Origin: Christensenella sp034926635
GTDB taxonomy: Bacteria; Bacillota; Clostridia; Christensenellales; Christensenellaceae
Assembly (NCBI GenBank): GCA_034926635.1
Contig: JAYFQX010000005.1
Coordinates: 62,001-126,000 of the forward strand
Direction: 5' to 3'
Length of the DNA stretch: 64,000 nt
Shown: positions 25,701 to 32,229 of the stretch, in pieces
How positions within the stretch are numbered: position 1 is the stretch's first letter
Layout of the letters: the number at the start of each line of letters is the position of its first letter
Made by a program: the position numbers and the translations under genes
Notes under the pieces: model-generated
Told to the model about the DNA's origin: nothing
The model's database searches: none
The model's input: the letters and a program-made list of their open reading frames with translations, nothing else

Positions 25701-26496
25701 CATAACCGGAACAAAAGATGGGGAAGAAACAGAAGTAAAACTTTCGGAAATTGCGGAAATCAGCACGGAAAAGGGATTATCCGCGATCAACCATGACGGG
25801 CAGGTTCGGACCTTGACCGTCACGGCGGATGTGGATGCAAATCATAATATTGGGCTTGTAAGCCGCGATTTTTCCCAAAAGCTGCAGGACTATCAGGTCC
25901 CCGACGGTTATACGGTGGAAATCCAGGGAGAAAACCAAACGATCACAGATACGTTTACGAACCTCATTTATATGTTCCTGCTGGCGGTGGTGCTGATTTA
26001 TCTGATTATGGTAGCACAGTTCCAGTCGCTGAAATCACCTTTCATTATTTTGTTCACGATTCCATTGGCGTTTACCGGTGGGCTTTTGGCATTGCTGCTC
26101 ACGGGCTCGGATCTTTCTATGATTGCGCTGCTTGGCTTCCTGCTTTTGGCGGGCATCGTGGTGAACAACGGGATCGTGTTTGTGGATTATGTCAACCAGC
26201 TCCGCCTGTCCGGTGTAGAACGGCGTGAAGCGCTTATCAGGACAGGAGGCGCGCGAATCCGCCCGATCTTGATGACGGCGTTTACCACAATCCTTGGGCT
26301 TGTTCCCTTGGCGCTCGGCATGGGGCAGGGCGCAGAAATGCTTCAGCCTATGGCGATCGTCACCATCGGCGGTCTTGTTTATGCGACGTTTATGACACTG
26401 TTTTTTGTGCCTGCGCTGTATGACGTCATGAATAAAAAAGAAATGAAGCAGGTTATGATAGAAGACGAAGAGGAGGATTCCATTGACGCAATATAA
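22741..26496 (+). CDS. RND family efflux transporter with coiled-coil insertion
   Basis: The 1251-residue protein is of the AcrB/HAE1 type: TM1 at about 10-30, porter segments, then TM clusters with the proton-relay-type GVGMLVDNSIVVIENI and LAGIVVNNGIVFVDYV. It is longer than usual AcrB because residues about 200-410 are a Gln/Glu/Leu-rich, mostly coiled-coil insertion in the first porter region. No adaptor (MFP) or outer-membrane gene is nearby, as in other Gram-positive RND pumps. It is followed by its TetR regulator and preceded by a TetR operator. Drug or lipid export is likely, but substrate is unknown. Confidence 0.92.
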   Translation: MPKFSVKKPMTIFVIVILVCLLGFISVTSMTTDLLPKMDLPYVAVFTTYPGASPEKIEQAVTKPLEQTLSTTSGVKNVTSISNENTSVVILEFTQDTNMDSVMIEMSGSIDMVKASLDDAVGTPTLIKINPDLMPVMVASVDMDGGEIGETSQLVQDTVLPAFERIDGVASVTATGIVEDSIEVTLSQTKIDELNRRVLASVDEQLAEAQEKLDAAKEEITDGKQQISEMGKTQAAKLVDAGLQLSAGRDQIEAAISSLPAMQQELQAQLTDLQAQKTALETQLADAKTARDSLQQTIAGLVAAGQPVPEELTTQLATLEQSIPQMEAGLTQLTDGITQIEAGIAQIPVQKEQLEQKLAELGESEKQLETGKITLSTELAQASGQLAGGEAQLQQSEEEFEKQKDAAYQQAGLDDKITQDTISQILAAQNFSMPAGYIKDGTEKYLVKVGDQIGDMGELEHLVLFDISAGDIGKVTLSDVADIKMTDNRDELYAKINGNDGILLSFQKQSTSSTTDVSSKINEAIKKLETDHPGMHIVALSDQGVYINIVLDSVLNNLLLGAVLAIIILFLFLKDIKPTIIVAISIPFSLLAAITLMYFCGVTLNVISLAGLALGVGMLVDNSIVVIENIYRLRSMGVSAARAAVKGATQVAGAIFASTLTTVCVFLPIVFTQGLTRQLFADMGLTIAFSLLSSLVIALTLVPAMGSTMLRKVKEKKHQGFDKFTAAYQKTLRAGLKHKWVIFVIAIGLFAFSAVSILGMGTSLIPKMDSTEMMITMEMPAGSSTQETRDMSDVILERLTALPDVETIGAMEGGVTSLMGGSASGSNNTSIMMYAILKDEKQHTSAQVAEMMREEVKDLPCTVEVNDSTMDLSMLSGSGLEVAVRGDDLDTLKQIAQEVADRMAQTEGLTNIDNGMKDASDETRISVDKNKAAVYGLTVAQVYQQISAELASGKTATTLALQAGDYPVVVQNSPENSASLAGLPDFAITGTKDGEETEVKLSEIAEISTEKGLSAINHDGQVRTLTVTADVDANHNIGLVSRDFSQKLQDYQVPDGYTVEIQGENQTITDTFTNLIYMFLLAVVLIYLIMVAQFQSLKSPFIILFTIPLAFTGGLLALLLTGSDLSMIALLGFLLLAGIVVNNGIVFVDYVNQLRLSGVERREALIRTGGARIRPILMTAFTTILGLVPLALGMGQGAEMLQPMAIVTIGGLVYATFMTLFFVPALYDVMNKKEMKQVMIEDEEEDSIDAI

Positions 26497-27085
26497 GGAA
26501 AAGGAATTAAAGATTATGCGCGCGCTCCTTGGCCTGCTGAAAGACGGCTGTGCGCTTTATGAAATCAAGGCCTCGGATATCGCCCAAAAAGCCGGAATCG
26601 GCAAAGGCACGCTATATAATTATTTTGAATCGAAGGAAGACATCATTGCAAAAACCGTGGAATACAGCCTTGATACAACGATCCGCTCAGAGATCGCGAG
26701 GCTTGCGGAACTCCCCGGGTTCCGTGAGAAATGTTATGCGATCCTTGGCGATGTGGACGATATTATTCATAATGAAAGCTCAGATTTCCATTTGCTGTTA
26801 TTTAACGTCGGAGGAAGGGAAATGAGCGGGTATTGCGGCTGTAATCCCGGAATGATTCAAAAATATTTGCGCGTTATCTTTGATCACACGATCTCCATTG
26901 CGCGTGTTGCGGTTGAGGAGGGCTGTATTCCTCCGTTTGAGGATGAGGAATATGTTTACAGTGCGTTTGCTTCCGCGTTGATGGGATTTGTGCATGCGCG
27001 CTGCCGTATGCAGGGCGTATCCGAAGCAGAAATAGGACGCGCAAAAGACAATGCATGGAAGTTTTTGTTAAAAGCGCTGCATTAA
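26483..27085 (+). CDS. TetR family transcriptional repressor of the RND pump
   Basis: The 200-residue protein has the TetR helix-turn-helix at about 22-45 (KASDIAQKAGIGKGTLYNYFESKEDI) and a helical ligand domain. TTG 26483, six bases after AGGAGG (26471-26476), overlaps the end of the pump gene by 14 bases, so the two are translationally coupled. The palindrome at 22682-22695 is its probable operator. Two cysteines (SGYCGCNPG) in the ligand domain could sense an oxidant, but that is speculative. Confidence 0.92.
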   Translation: MTQYKEKELKIMRALLGLLKDGCALYEIKASDIAQKAGIGKGTLYNYFESKEDIIAKTVEYSLDTTIRSEIARLAELPGFREKCYAILGDVDDIIHNESSDFHLLLFNVGGREMSGYCGCNPGMIQKYLRVIFDHTISIARVAVEEGCIPPFEDEEYVYSAFASALMGFVHARCRMQGVSEAEIGRAKDNAWKFLLKALH

Positions 27086-27087
27086 AA

Positions 27088-27126
27088 GGCTCCGGCGCAA
27101 AATACGCCGAAGCCAATATGTTTTTT
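27088..27126 (+). terminator. Terminator after the TetR gene
   Basis: GGCTCCGGCG (27088-27097) pairs with CGCCGAAGCC (27105-27114) with one mismatch; T6 follows at 27121-27126. It lies between the convergent TetR and HAD genes. Confidence 0.65.
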
Positions 27127-27150
27127 GTATCACGCCGTGCTGCCTGCCCG

Positions 27151-27807
27151 TTAAAGCAGATGGGTTAATTCCCTCATCGAACGGATGACAAAAGTAGGTT
27201 GGTAATCCTGCGCGACCTTTAGCGGATCGGGCATCCAGGAAATATCCGCCACTGCAAGGCAAGAATCGCATTGCAGGTCTTTTGCGATTTCTACATCGCG
27301 CGCCGCGTCCCCGACATAGAGCGCGTTGCCGGACGGGCATAACTCGCGCAGCGCATCCGCGCATCGGTTTTCTTTGCCGGATTCCGTTGGGGTAGCGCCT
27401 TTGATAGAAGCAAAATACGGCGTCAGCCCGTGCAGCTGCATGATCCGCTGCGCCAGCGGATGCAGAGAGTTGGTGACAAGACTCAGGCAGTATCCCCGCT
27501 GCTTCATGGTTTCCAGCATTTCTTGCGTGCCGTCAGCCAGGGGAATATCGCGGATGAGATCGTCTACCTCGTGCTTATAAAAAACTTCCAGTTTTTGGTA
27601 CAATTCTTCCCGATCTTCCTGCGGGACTCCAAGCACGCCGAACATTTCTTCTATGGTGTTGCCAAGTCCTTCGAGCGTATCGTGCATTTGAACCGGGATG
27701 TTGTAGGTTTTAAAAAAACGTTTGTAAGCTAAAACGTGGAACCGGGCAGAATCAATGATGGTTCCGTCCATGTCAAACATGAGAAGGTCATATTGTCGCA
27801 TAGTCAT
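27151..27807 (-). CDS. HAD superfamily phosphatase (phosphoglycolate phosphatase-like)
   Basis: The product (about 218 residues from ATG 27807; ATG 27801 is an alternative) has the HAD nucleophile motif LMFDMDGTIIDSA, motif II near LSLVTNS, a motif III lysine near GKENRC and the acidic motif IV in YVGDAARDVEIA. The small helical cap places it with Gph/PpaX-type phosphatases. Substrate may be phosphoglycolate, pyrophosphate or a sugar phosphate. Its leader contains a long inverted repeat (27813-27852) that could hide the binding site. Confidence 0.85.
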   Translation of the reverse strand: MTMRQYDLLMFDMDGTIIDSARFHVLAYKRFFKTYNIPVQMHDTLEGLGNTIEEMFGVLGVPQEDREELYQKLEVFYKHEVDDLIRDIPLADGTQEMLETMKQRGYCLSLVTNSLHPLAQRIMQLHGLTPYFASIKGATPTESGKENRCADALRELCPSGNALYVGDAARDVEIAKDLQCDSCLAVADISWMPDPLKVAQDYQPTFVIRSMRELTHLL

Positions 27808-27812
27808 TTGCC

Positions 27813-27868
27813 TGCGCATAAGGCGAATTTTGTTTTTACAAGCTTATGCGCACCTGCTTACTATTATA
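27813..27868 (-). promoter_or_regulatory. Promoter and leader hairpin of the HAD gene
   Basis: Reading leftwards, TGGTATAAT (an extended -10, hexamer at 27868-27863) is followed by an inverted repeat: TGCGCATAAG on each side of a 20-base loop (27813-27822 and 27843-27852). The repeat ends within a few bases of the start codon and includes part of its AGG binding site. A translation-control hairpin or a protein operator is possible. Confidence 0.45.
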
Positions 27869-27978
27869 CCATAAGAACCCTTGATTTGCAGGGGATTTTA
27901 GGGTATTATGCCGAAAAACAAGCATTTTTATTAAAATACAACTGTATTTCACCGTTTCATGATCAATTGGATGAAATA

Positions 27979-28461
27979 TTATTTGATGATACGCCACTTA
28001 CCTACGACAGGTAGTTCTTTCATCTCTCCTTTTAGCGCGTTGATAATACCAATGATGGCCAGCACGGCAATCAAGATACTGACAATGGTAGAAAGGATCG
28101 ACACGATCCCCCATGCGCCCCATGCACCCAGTGAAAACGGGTTCCATAAAACAGCGTTGCTGATGATAGAAAACACGATAATATCGATCAGCCAAAGAAT
28201 GAATACATTAAAGCCTTGTACTGCATGAAAATGTGCAAATTTGGAATCCTTGGCCGCAACAAGCGGGATAAAAAACAGGCAAAAGCAATAGGCAAGTACG
28301 GCCACCAGCTTATTGTTTTGAGCGTCTTGTTGTACGCTTGTGCCGGACGGCGCTTTGTTTGAATCGGCCGCCGTGGACTGCGCGCCCACGGGACTTCCGC
28401 ATGTCGGGCAAAAACGCGTACTTTCATCAAATTGCGTTCCACAGTTTTTACAAGTAATCAT
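27979..28461 (-). CDS. Zinc-ribbon membrane protein (DUF4870-like)
   Basis: The 160-residue protein starts with a double-CxxC zinc ribbon (ITCKNCGTQFDESTRFCPTCG), a short disordered linker, and then three to four hydrophobic segments with the DUF4870/Tic20-like pattern (FFIPLVAAKDSKFAHFHAVQGFNVFILWLI). ATG 28461 follows GAGGGA. The function of the family is unknown. It is the last gene of a minus-strand cluster of zinc-ribbon proteins and lies 67 bases after its neighbour. Confidence 0.8.
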   Translation of the reverse strand: MITCKNCGTQFDESTRFCPTCGSPVGAQSTAADSNKAPSGTSVQQDAQNNKLVAVLAYCFCLFFIPLVAAKDSKFAHFHAVQGFNVFILWLIDIIVFSIISNAVLWNPFSLGAWGAWGIVSILSTIVSILIAVLAIIGIINALKGEMKELPVVGKWRIIK

Positions 28462-28528
28462 AATTTTTTCCCTCTTTTCAGTCATTGGTTTGAGAGTGTG
28501 CAACATGGCGCGCCGCGCCGCAAGTTTT

Positions 28529-29281
28529 TTACAGTTTTGTTCCGCATTCTCCGCAGAATTTCATGCCGGGCTCTACCTCCGCGCCGCATGCCGGGCATTT
28601 TTGGGGCAGCGCGGTATTCATAGGTGTTCCGCATTCATTGCAAAATTTTATTCCCAGCGCAACTTTTGCGCCGCATGCCGGGCATACCTGCATTGCCATG
28701 GGCGCGCCGCAGTTGTTACAGAATTTGCCGTTCCCGGCGGGTTTGCCACATACGGGGCAAACGGTGGTTTTGCTTTCAAGTTCTCCTTTCCAGACGATAG
28801 CTGTGTCCGCGAGATCGTCAATGTTTTTCTTCATTGCGGTCGCGCGTGCTTTTGCGACATAGACTTCTTGACGCGGCGCACATTCTACACACAAGCCTTC
28901 GTCTTCGTTATAATCCGCATCGCATACCCATTTTTGGCAGCCGTGACAGCGGTGAAAATGTTGTTTTGCTTCGTTCTGCGCCATTTCAAAAGCACGCTGG
29001 TGTTCCTTTTGCCATTCCGGGCTGCGTTCTTCAAACCGTTCGGATAAAATGTCGCCACCGCGCTCGGCAGCCCAGCCGACACTGCTTGCTTGCCCGCCAA
29101 ATAGACTACCTAAAATTCCGGCACCTGCGGAAAGCCCGCGCATCCCCTTCTTTTTTTTATAAGTTTGCGATTCGATAAAGGATGTTTTATATCCATCCTG
29201 ACAGATATCACAGTAAAACGTAAATTGAAAGCCTGCTTCCGTAGAGTTGTCTTCATAGTTTCTTGTGAATGATTTTAGCAT
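28529..29281 (-). CDS. Zinc-ribbon repeat protein with N-terminal Cys domain
   Basis: The 250-residue product (ATG 29281 with GGAGGG just upstream) has an N-terminal domain with CDIC, a His/Cys cluster (FHRCHGCQKWVCDADYNEDEGLCVECAP) and three further CxxC...CxxC zinc ribbons at the C-terminus, CPVCGKP..FCNNCG, CPACGAK..FCNECG and CPACGAE..FCGECG. The N-terminal domain recurs in the 84-residue protein at 30138. At least five zinc sites are expected. No enzyme motif is seen; it may be a scaffold or a regulator of a membrane or stress process. Confidence 0.75.
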   Translation of the reverse strand: MLKSFTRNYEDNSTEAGFQFTFYCDICQDGYKTSFIESQTYKKKKGMRGLSAGAGILGSLFGGQASSVGWAAERGGDILSERFEERSPEWQKEHQRAFEMAQNEAKQHFHRCHGCQKWVCDADYNEDEGLCVECAPRQEVYVAKARATAMKKNIDDLADTAIVWKGELESKTTVCPVCGKPAGNGKFCNNCGAPMAMQVCPACGAKVALGIKFCNECGTPMNTALPQKCPACGAEVEPGMKFCGECGTKL

Positions 29282-29292
29282 GCTGTTCCCTC

Positions 29293-29634
29293 CTATTTTC
29301 CGATTTTTGTTTTTATTTTTTTCCCGCATGCGGTACAGTATTCATTTTCAAAAAATTGTTCCTGTCCGCACCGTTTGTTACTGCATTTCACCATCAAACT
29401 GCGTCCGCATGCCTCGCACCGATCCCCGACAAAGGTTTTTGCGCCGCAAAAAGGGCATGAGATAAAGAGTGGTCTGCCACAGCCTGCGCAGCACGCGTCG
29501 GTTTTGCTGATTTCACGCAGGCAGGTAGGACAGTGGTATCCAAAGGGGCTTCGGCTGCCGCATTTTGGACAAAAAAGCGCGTCGCGGTCAATCAGTGTTC
29601 CGCAATGGATGCATGGTTGCCGATAGGTACTCAT
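29293..29634 (-). CDS. Multi-zinc-ribbon small protein
   Basis: This 113-residue protein is built almost wholly from CxxC knuckles: IHCGTLI..FCPKCG, CPTCLRE..CAGCG, CPFCGAK..CEACG and KCSNKRCG..YCTACG. Four to five zinc ions could bind. It lies 11 bases upstream of the previous gene's start in the same operon. No further domain or known function is recognised. Confidence 0.7.
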   Translation of the reverse strand: MSTYRQPCIHCGTLIDRDALFCPKCGSRSPFGYHCPTCLREISKTDACCAGCGRPLFISCPFCGAKTFVGDRCEACGRSLMVKCSNKRCGQEQFFENEYCTACGKKIKTKIGK

Positions 29635-29638
29635 AAAA

Positions 29639-30121
29639 TTATTCCTCCTGTAAGCGGTTGCCGCACTCTCCGCAGAATCGGGTTCCGGGAGGGTTGCTTG
29701 CGCCGCAAGCCGGGCAGTTGAGACTTGTGGATACGCCCAGACGTGTCCCGCATTCTTGGCAGAATTTTATGCCGTCCGGGTTTTCTATTCCGCAAGCCGG
29801 GCAGGTGCGCAAGGCTTTTGCCTGCTGTTCCTCTTGTTCCTGAGCCCGCTGCTCTGCACTTGCCGCAGACAACCGGGATTCCGCCTGCTTTTGATTTTCC
29901 TGCACGAGCCGCAGTCTGGCGGAGATTTCAGGAAAGCCTTCGTCTCCGTAGGTCGTCAGCGCATTTTTCCCGATTTCCGCATATAATTCCATCTCTTGTT
30001 TTTTGAGATCCTCCAACTCTGATTGCGCGTTAAAAACCTTGACTGCGGGATCGTTTTGCGGCATTAGACCCGAGAATCCTTTCATCAAACCGCCAAGACC
30101 TCCAAAAAAATCGTTACTCAA
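29639..30121 (-). CDS. Coiled-coil protein with two zinc ribbons
   Basis: The 160-residue protein has a Gly-rich start (FFGGLGGLMKGFSGLM), a helical coiled-coil middle rich in Gln/Glu/Ala (about 30-105), and two C-terminal zinc ribbons, CPACGIEN..FCQECG and CPACGASN..FCGECG. The layout suggests an oligomerising adaptor. It is separated from the next gene by four bases, so the set is one operon. Confidence 0.7.
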   Translation of the reverse strand: MSNDFFGGLGGLMKGFSGLMPQNDPAVKVFNAQSELEDLKKQEMELYAEIGKNALTTYGDEGFPEISARLRLVQENQKQAESRLSAASAEQRAQEQEEQQAKALRTCPACGIENPDGIKFCQECGTRLGVSTSLNCPACGASNPPGTRFCGECGNRLQEE

Positions 30122-30137
30122 AGCTTGATCCTCCTTT

Positions 30138-30392
30138 TTACCGTTTTTCGGCGCACTTTATACACAGCATCACATCTTCCCGGTAGTCGTGGTCGCATAC
30201 CCAGCGTCCGCATAATCTGCATCGGTTAAAATAGCGGCGTGCTTCTTTTTGTGCAATGTCGAGCGCTTCTTCGTAGGAAGCCGATACCACCAGGGGCGTC
30301 TGATACTTTTTGCCGCAAACATCACAGAAAAATGCAAAAGAAAATCCGTGCACCGTACCATATGATCTATAATTCTTTGTAAAAACCTTCAT
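30138..30392 (-). CDS. Small Cys-rich protein related to the N-terminus of the 28529 gene product
   Basis: From ATG 30392 the product is 84 residues. It matches the first domain of the protein at 28529: both start FT(K/R)NY, have a CDxC pair, and carry RC..CG.WVCD.DY.ED..LC..CA. It is a stand-alone copy of that domain without the three ribbons. Its start lies inside the 51-residue gene that reads from 30522, so translation may be coupled. Confidence 0.68.
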   Translation of the reverse strand: MKVFTKNYRSYGTVHGFSFAFFCDVCGKKYQTPLVVSASYEEALDIAQKEARRYFNRCRLCGRWVCDHDYREDVMLCIKCAEKR

Positions 30393-30522
30393 CTTGCCCT
30401 CCGCCCGGATCATCCCGGTCAAGACACGAAAGGAAAACCTCCAGCCTAAGAAGATCGTCTTCACCCAGCGTACGTATCTCTTTAAGCAGGAAGGCGAGCA
30501 GCTCGTCCCGGCTCTGGTCCAT
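30367..30522 (-). CDS. 51-residue overlapping small protein, first gene of the zinc-ribbon operon
   Basis: An ATG at 30522 preceded by AAAGGGGAG opens a 51-codon frame ending TAG at 30367, overlapping the next gene by 26 bases. The peptide is acidic and helical (DELLAFLLKEIRTLGEDDLLRLEVFLSCL) with a Gly-rich hinge. A similar helical segment (PEDLKKVAAFLHTL) ends the XRE protein at 33880. It is short but well placed between promoter and operon. No function can be given. Confidence 0.5.
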   Translation of the reverse strand: MDQSRDELLAFLLKEIRTLGEDDLLRLEVFLSCLDRDDPGGGQDEGFYKEL

Positions 30523-30551
30523 AGATATCTCCCCTTTCGGCAATACTAAAA

Positions 30552-30580
30552 ATTATATGGACTAAGTTAGATGTTTTCGA
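30552..30580 (-). promoter_or_regulatory. Promoter of the zinc-ribbon operon
   Basis: On the minus strand TCGAAA (30580-30575), 17 bases and TATAAT (30557-30552) precede the 51-residue gene by about 30 bases. The -10 is perfect and the -35 moderate. Confidence 0.5.
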
Positions 30581-30677
30581 TACAATGAATGGGAATGGAA
30601 GAATGATTTCCGACAGTATCGTTTGGATGATGACGGTTACTGCCTACTGCTACCATAGCAATTTATTTGTTTTTTGT

Positions 30678-30699
30678 AATCACCCCGAGGGTGATTTTT
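30678..30699 (+). terminator. Short hairpin plus T run in the leader of the sugar-binding protein gene
   Basis: AATCACCC (30678-30685) and GGGTGATT (30689-30696) form a perfect 8-bp stem with a 3-base loop, followed by TTT. It lies 77 bases before the next start codon and could be a terminator or an attenuator of that gene. The rest of 30523-30775 has no convincing gene. Confidence 0.55.
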
Positions 30700-30775
30700 C
30701 AGGAAATAGCTTCGATTTTTATCAAATGCCCTGTGGGAAGCAGCCGGAATTCATTTTGCCGGGAGGGGAAAATCA

Positions 30776-32182
30776 ATGAAGAAAAAGATGATATGTATTG
30801 CTGTCTGCGTACTTATTTGTTGTACGGCGCTGCTGGGGTGTACGGCGGGACCTCTTGATCCGGGTAACCCGGTGACTGTTACGCTGTGGCACAACTATGG
30901 CGGACAGATGAAGACAACCATGGATGAACTTGTGGATGAATTCAATAGCACGGTTGGTCATGAAAAGGGGATTATATTAAGTGTGACGTCAATATCCAGC
31001 TCTGCCACGCTGCAGGAAAAACTGGATATGGCTGCCAACGGAGACCCGGGTGCGCCGGCGTTGCCTGATATTACCACCTGTTATCCCAAGACCGCGCTTA
31101 ACCTGAAAGAAAACGAGCAGCTCTGTGATTTGTCAGATCAATTTACAGAGGAAGAGCTTTCGGCATACGTACCCAGGTTTTTGGAGGAGGGTACGATTGA
31201 CGGAGATCTGTATGTATTCCCGATTGCAAAATCAACAGAAGTTTTATTTGTAAACCAAACATTGTTTGACCGATTTGCGGCAGAAAGCGGCGTTACATTG
31301 GAAGACCTTTCCACATTTGAAGGGATTGCGGATGCAGCGCGGAAGTATTATGACTGGACCGACGCAAAAACGCCGGAGGTTCCGCTGGATGGAAAGGCTT
31401 TTTATGCGGCGGATTCGCTGTTTAATCTGGCGCAGGTAGGGATGGAGCAAATAGGGGAATCGCTTTTGTCCGGACAATCGCTGGATTTATCGACGGAAGG
31501 ATACCGGCGAATCTGGGATTTTTATTTTGACCCGGCTGTAGCCGGCGGGGCCGCAATTTATGATGGCTATTCTTCCGATCTTTCCAAAACAGGCGATATT
31601 GTCTGCTCGACAGGCTCGACGGCGGGAATCCTGTTTTATGGTGACGAAATAACATACCCTGACAATATCACGGAAAAAGTGGAATATACGGTATTGCCAT
31701 ACCCTGTATTTGAGGGCGGGGAAAAAATAGCGATCCAGCGCGGCGGCGGTATGTGCGTTACCAGCTCGACTCCGGAAAAAGAATATGCGGCGGCGGTATT
31801 CCTGAAATGGTTTACAGCGCCGGAGCAGAATATGAAATTTGTTTCTTCTACCGGTTATCTTCCGGTTACGCAGGAGGCTTTTGATAATATTCTGGAAGAA
31901 GAAATGGATGCAATAGAAAACAGAAATATTCAAAAACTTTTGATGGCGGCAGCAACCATGCAGCGTGAATATGATTTTTATATCCCGCCTACATTTGCAG
32001 GATTTGACGAAATAGGCGATGCTTACGAAGAAGGGCTGAGAGCGAAAGTTAAGACCGCGCAGGCCGGTTATAAAGCGGCGGTTTTATCCGGAGAGGCGCC
32101 GGAAGCTGCGTTTGAAAAGGCGGCGGACGGAGCACAGGCTTCTTTTACAGAAGGATTTTTGAACACAGCGGTAAGGAAGTAA
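30776..32182 (+). CDS. Extracellular solute-binding lipoprotein (family 1, carbohydrate type)
   Basis: The 468-residue protein has a lipoprotein signal (LLGC, Cys near 22) and then VTVTLWHNYGGQMKTTMDELVDEFN, typical of family 1 sugar-binding proteins of ABC importers. Hinge and C-terminal family features (YVFPIAKSTEVLFVNQTLF, AAAVFLKWFTAPEQNMKF) are clear. GGGAGGGG precedes the ATG. There is no permease or ATPase beside it; instead a membrane sensor follows 47 bases on. It may act as a sensor partner or share permeases encoded elsewhere. Confidence 0.9.
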   Translation: MKKKMICIAVCVLICCTALLGCTAGPLDPGNPVTVTLWHNYGGQMKTTMDELVDEFNSTVGHEKGIILSVTSISSSATLQEKLDMAANGDPGAPALPDITTCYPKTALNLKENEQLCDLSDQFTEEELSAYVPRFLEEGTIDGDLYVFPIAKSTEVLFVNQTLFDRFAAESGVTLEDLSTFEGIADAARKYYDWTDAKTPEVPLDGKAFYAADSLFNLAQVGMEQIGESLLSGQSLDLSTEGYRRIWDFYFDPAVAGGAAIYDGYSSDLSKTGDIVCSTGSTAGILFYGDEITYPDNITEKVEYTVLPYPVFEGGEKIAIQRGGGMCVTSSTPEKEYAAAVFLKWFTAPEQNMKFVSSTGYLPVTQEAFDNILEEEMDAIENRNIQKLLMAAATMQREYDFYIPPTFAGFDEIGDAYEEGLRAKVKTAQAGYKAAVLSGEAPEAAFEKAADGAQASFTEGFLNTAVRK

Positions 32183-32229
32183 TCCGCGTCCGGTCATAAA
32201 AAAAATCGGCGTAAGGAAAGGCGGCTTTC

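Noticed and set aside
24400..26400. Possible frameshift or fusion in the very long RND gene
   Set aside because: The frame is continuous, with both transmembrane halves in the right order; the extra length is the coiled-coil insertion, not a broken gene.
30585..30779. 64-codon frame before the sugar-binding lipoprotein gene
   Set aside because: It contains the terminator-like hairpin at 30678-30699, has no good binding site, overlaps the lipoprotein start and its peptide has no recognisable pattern.
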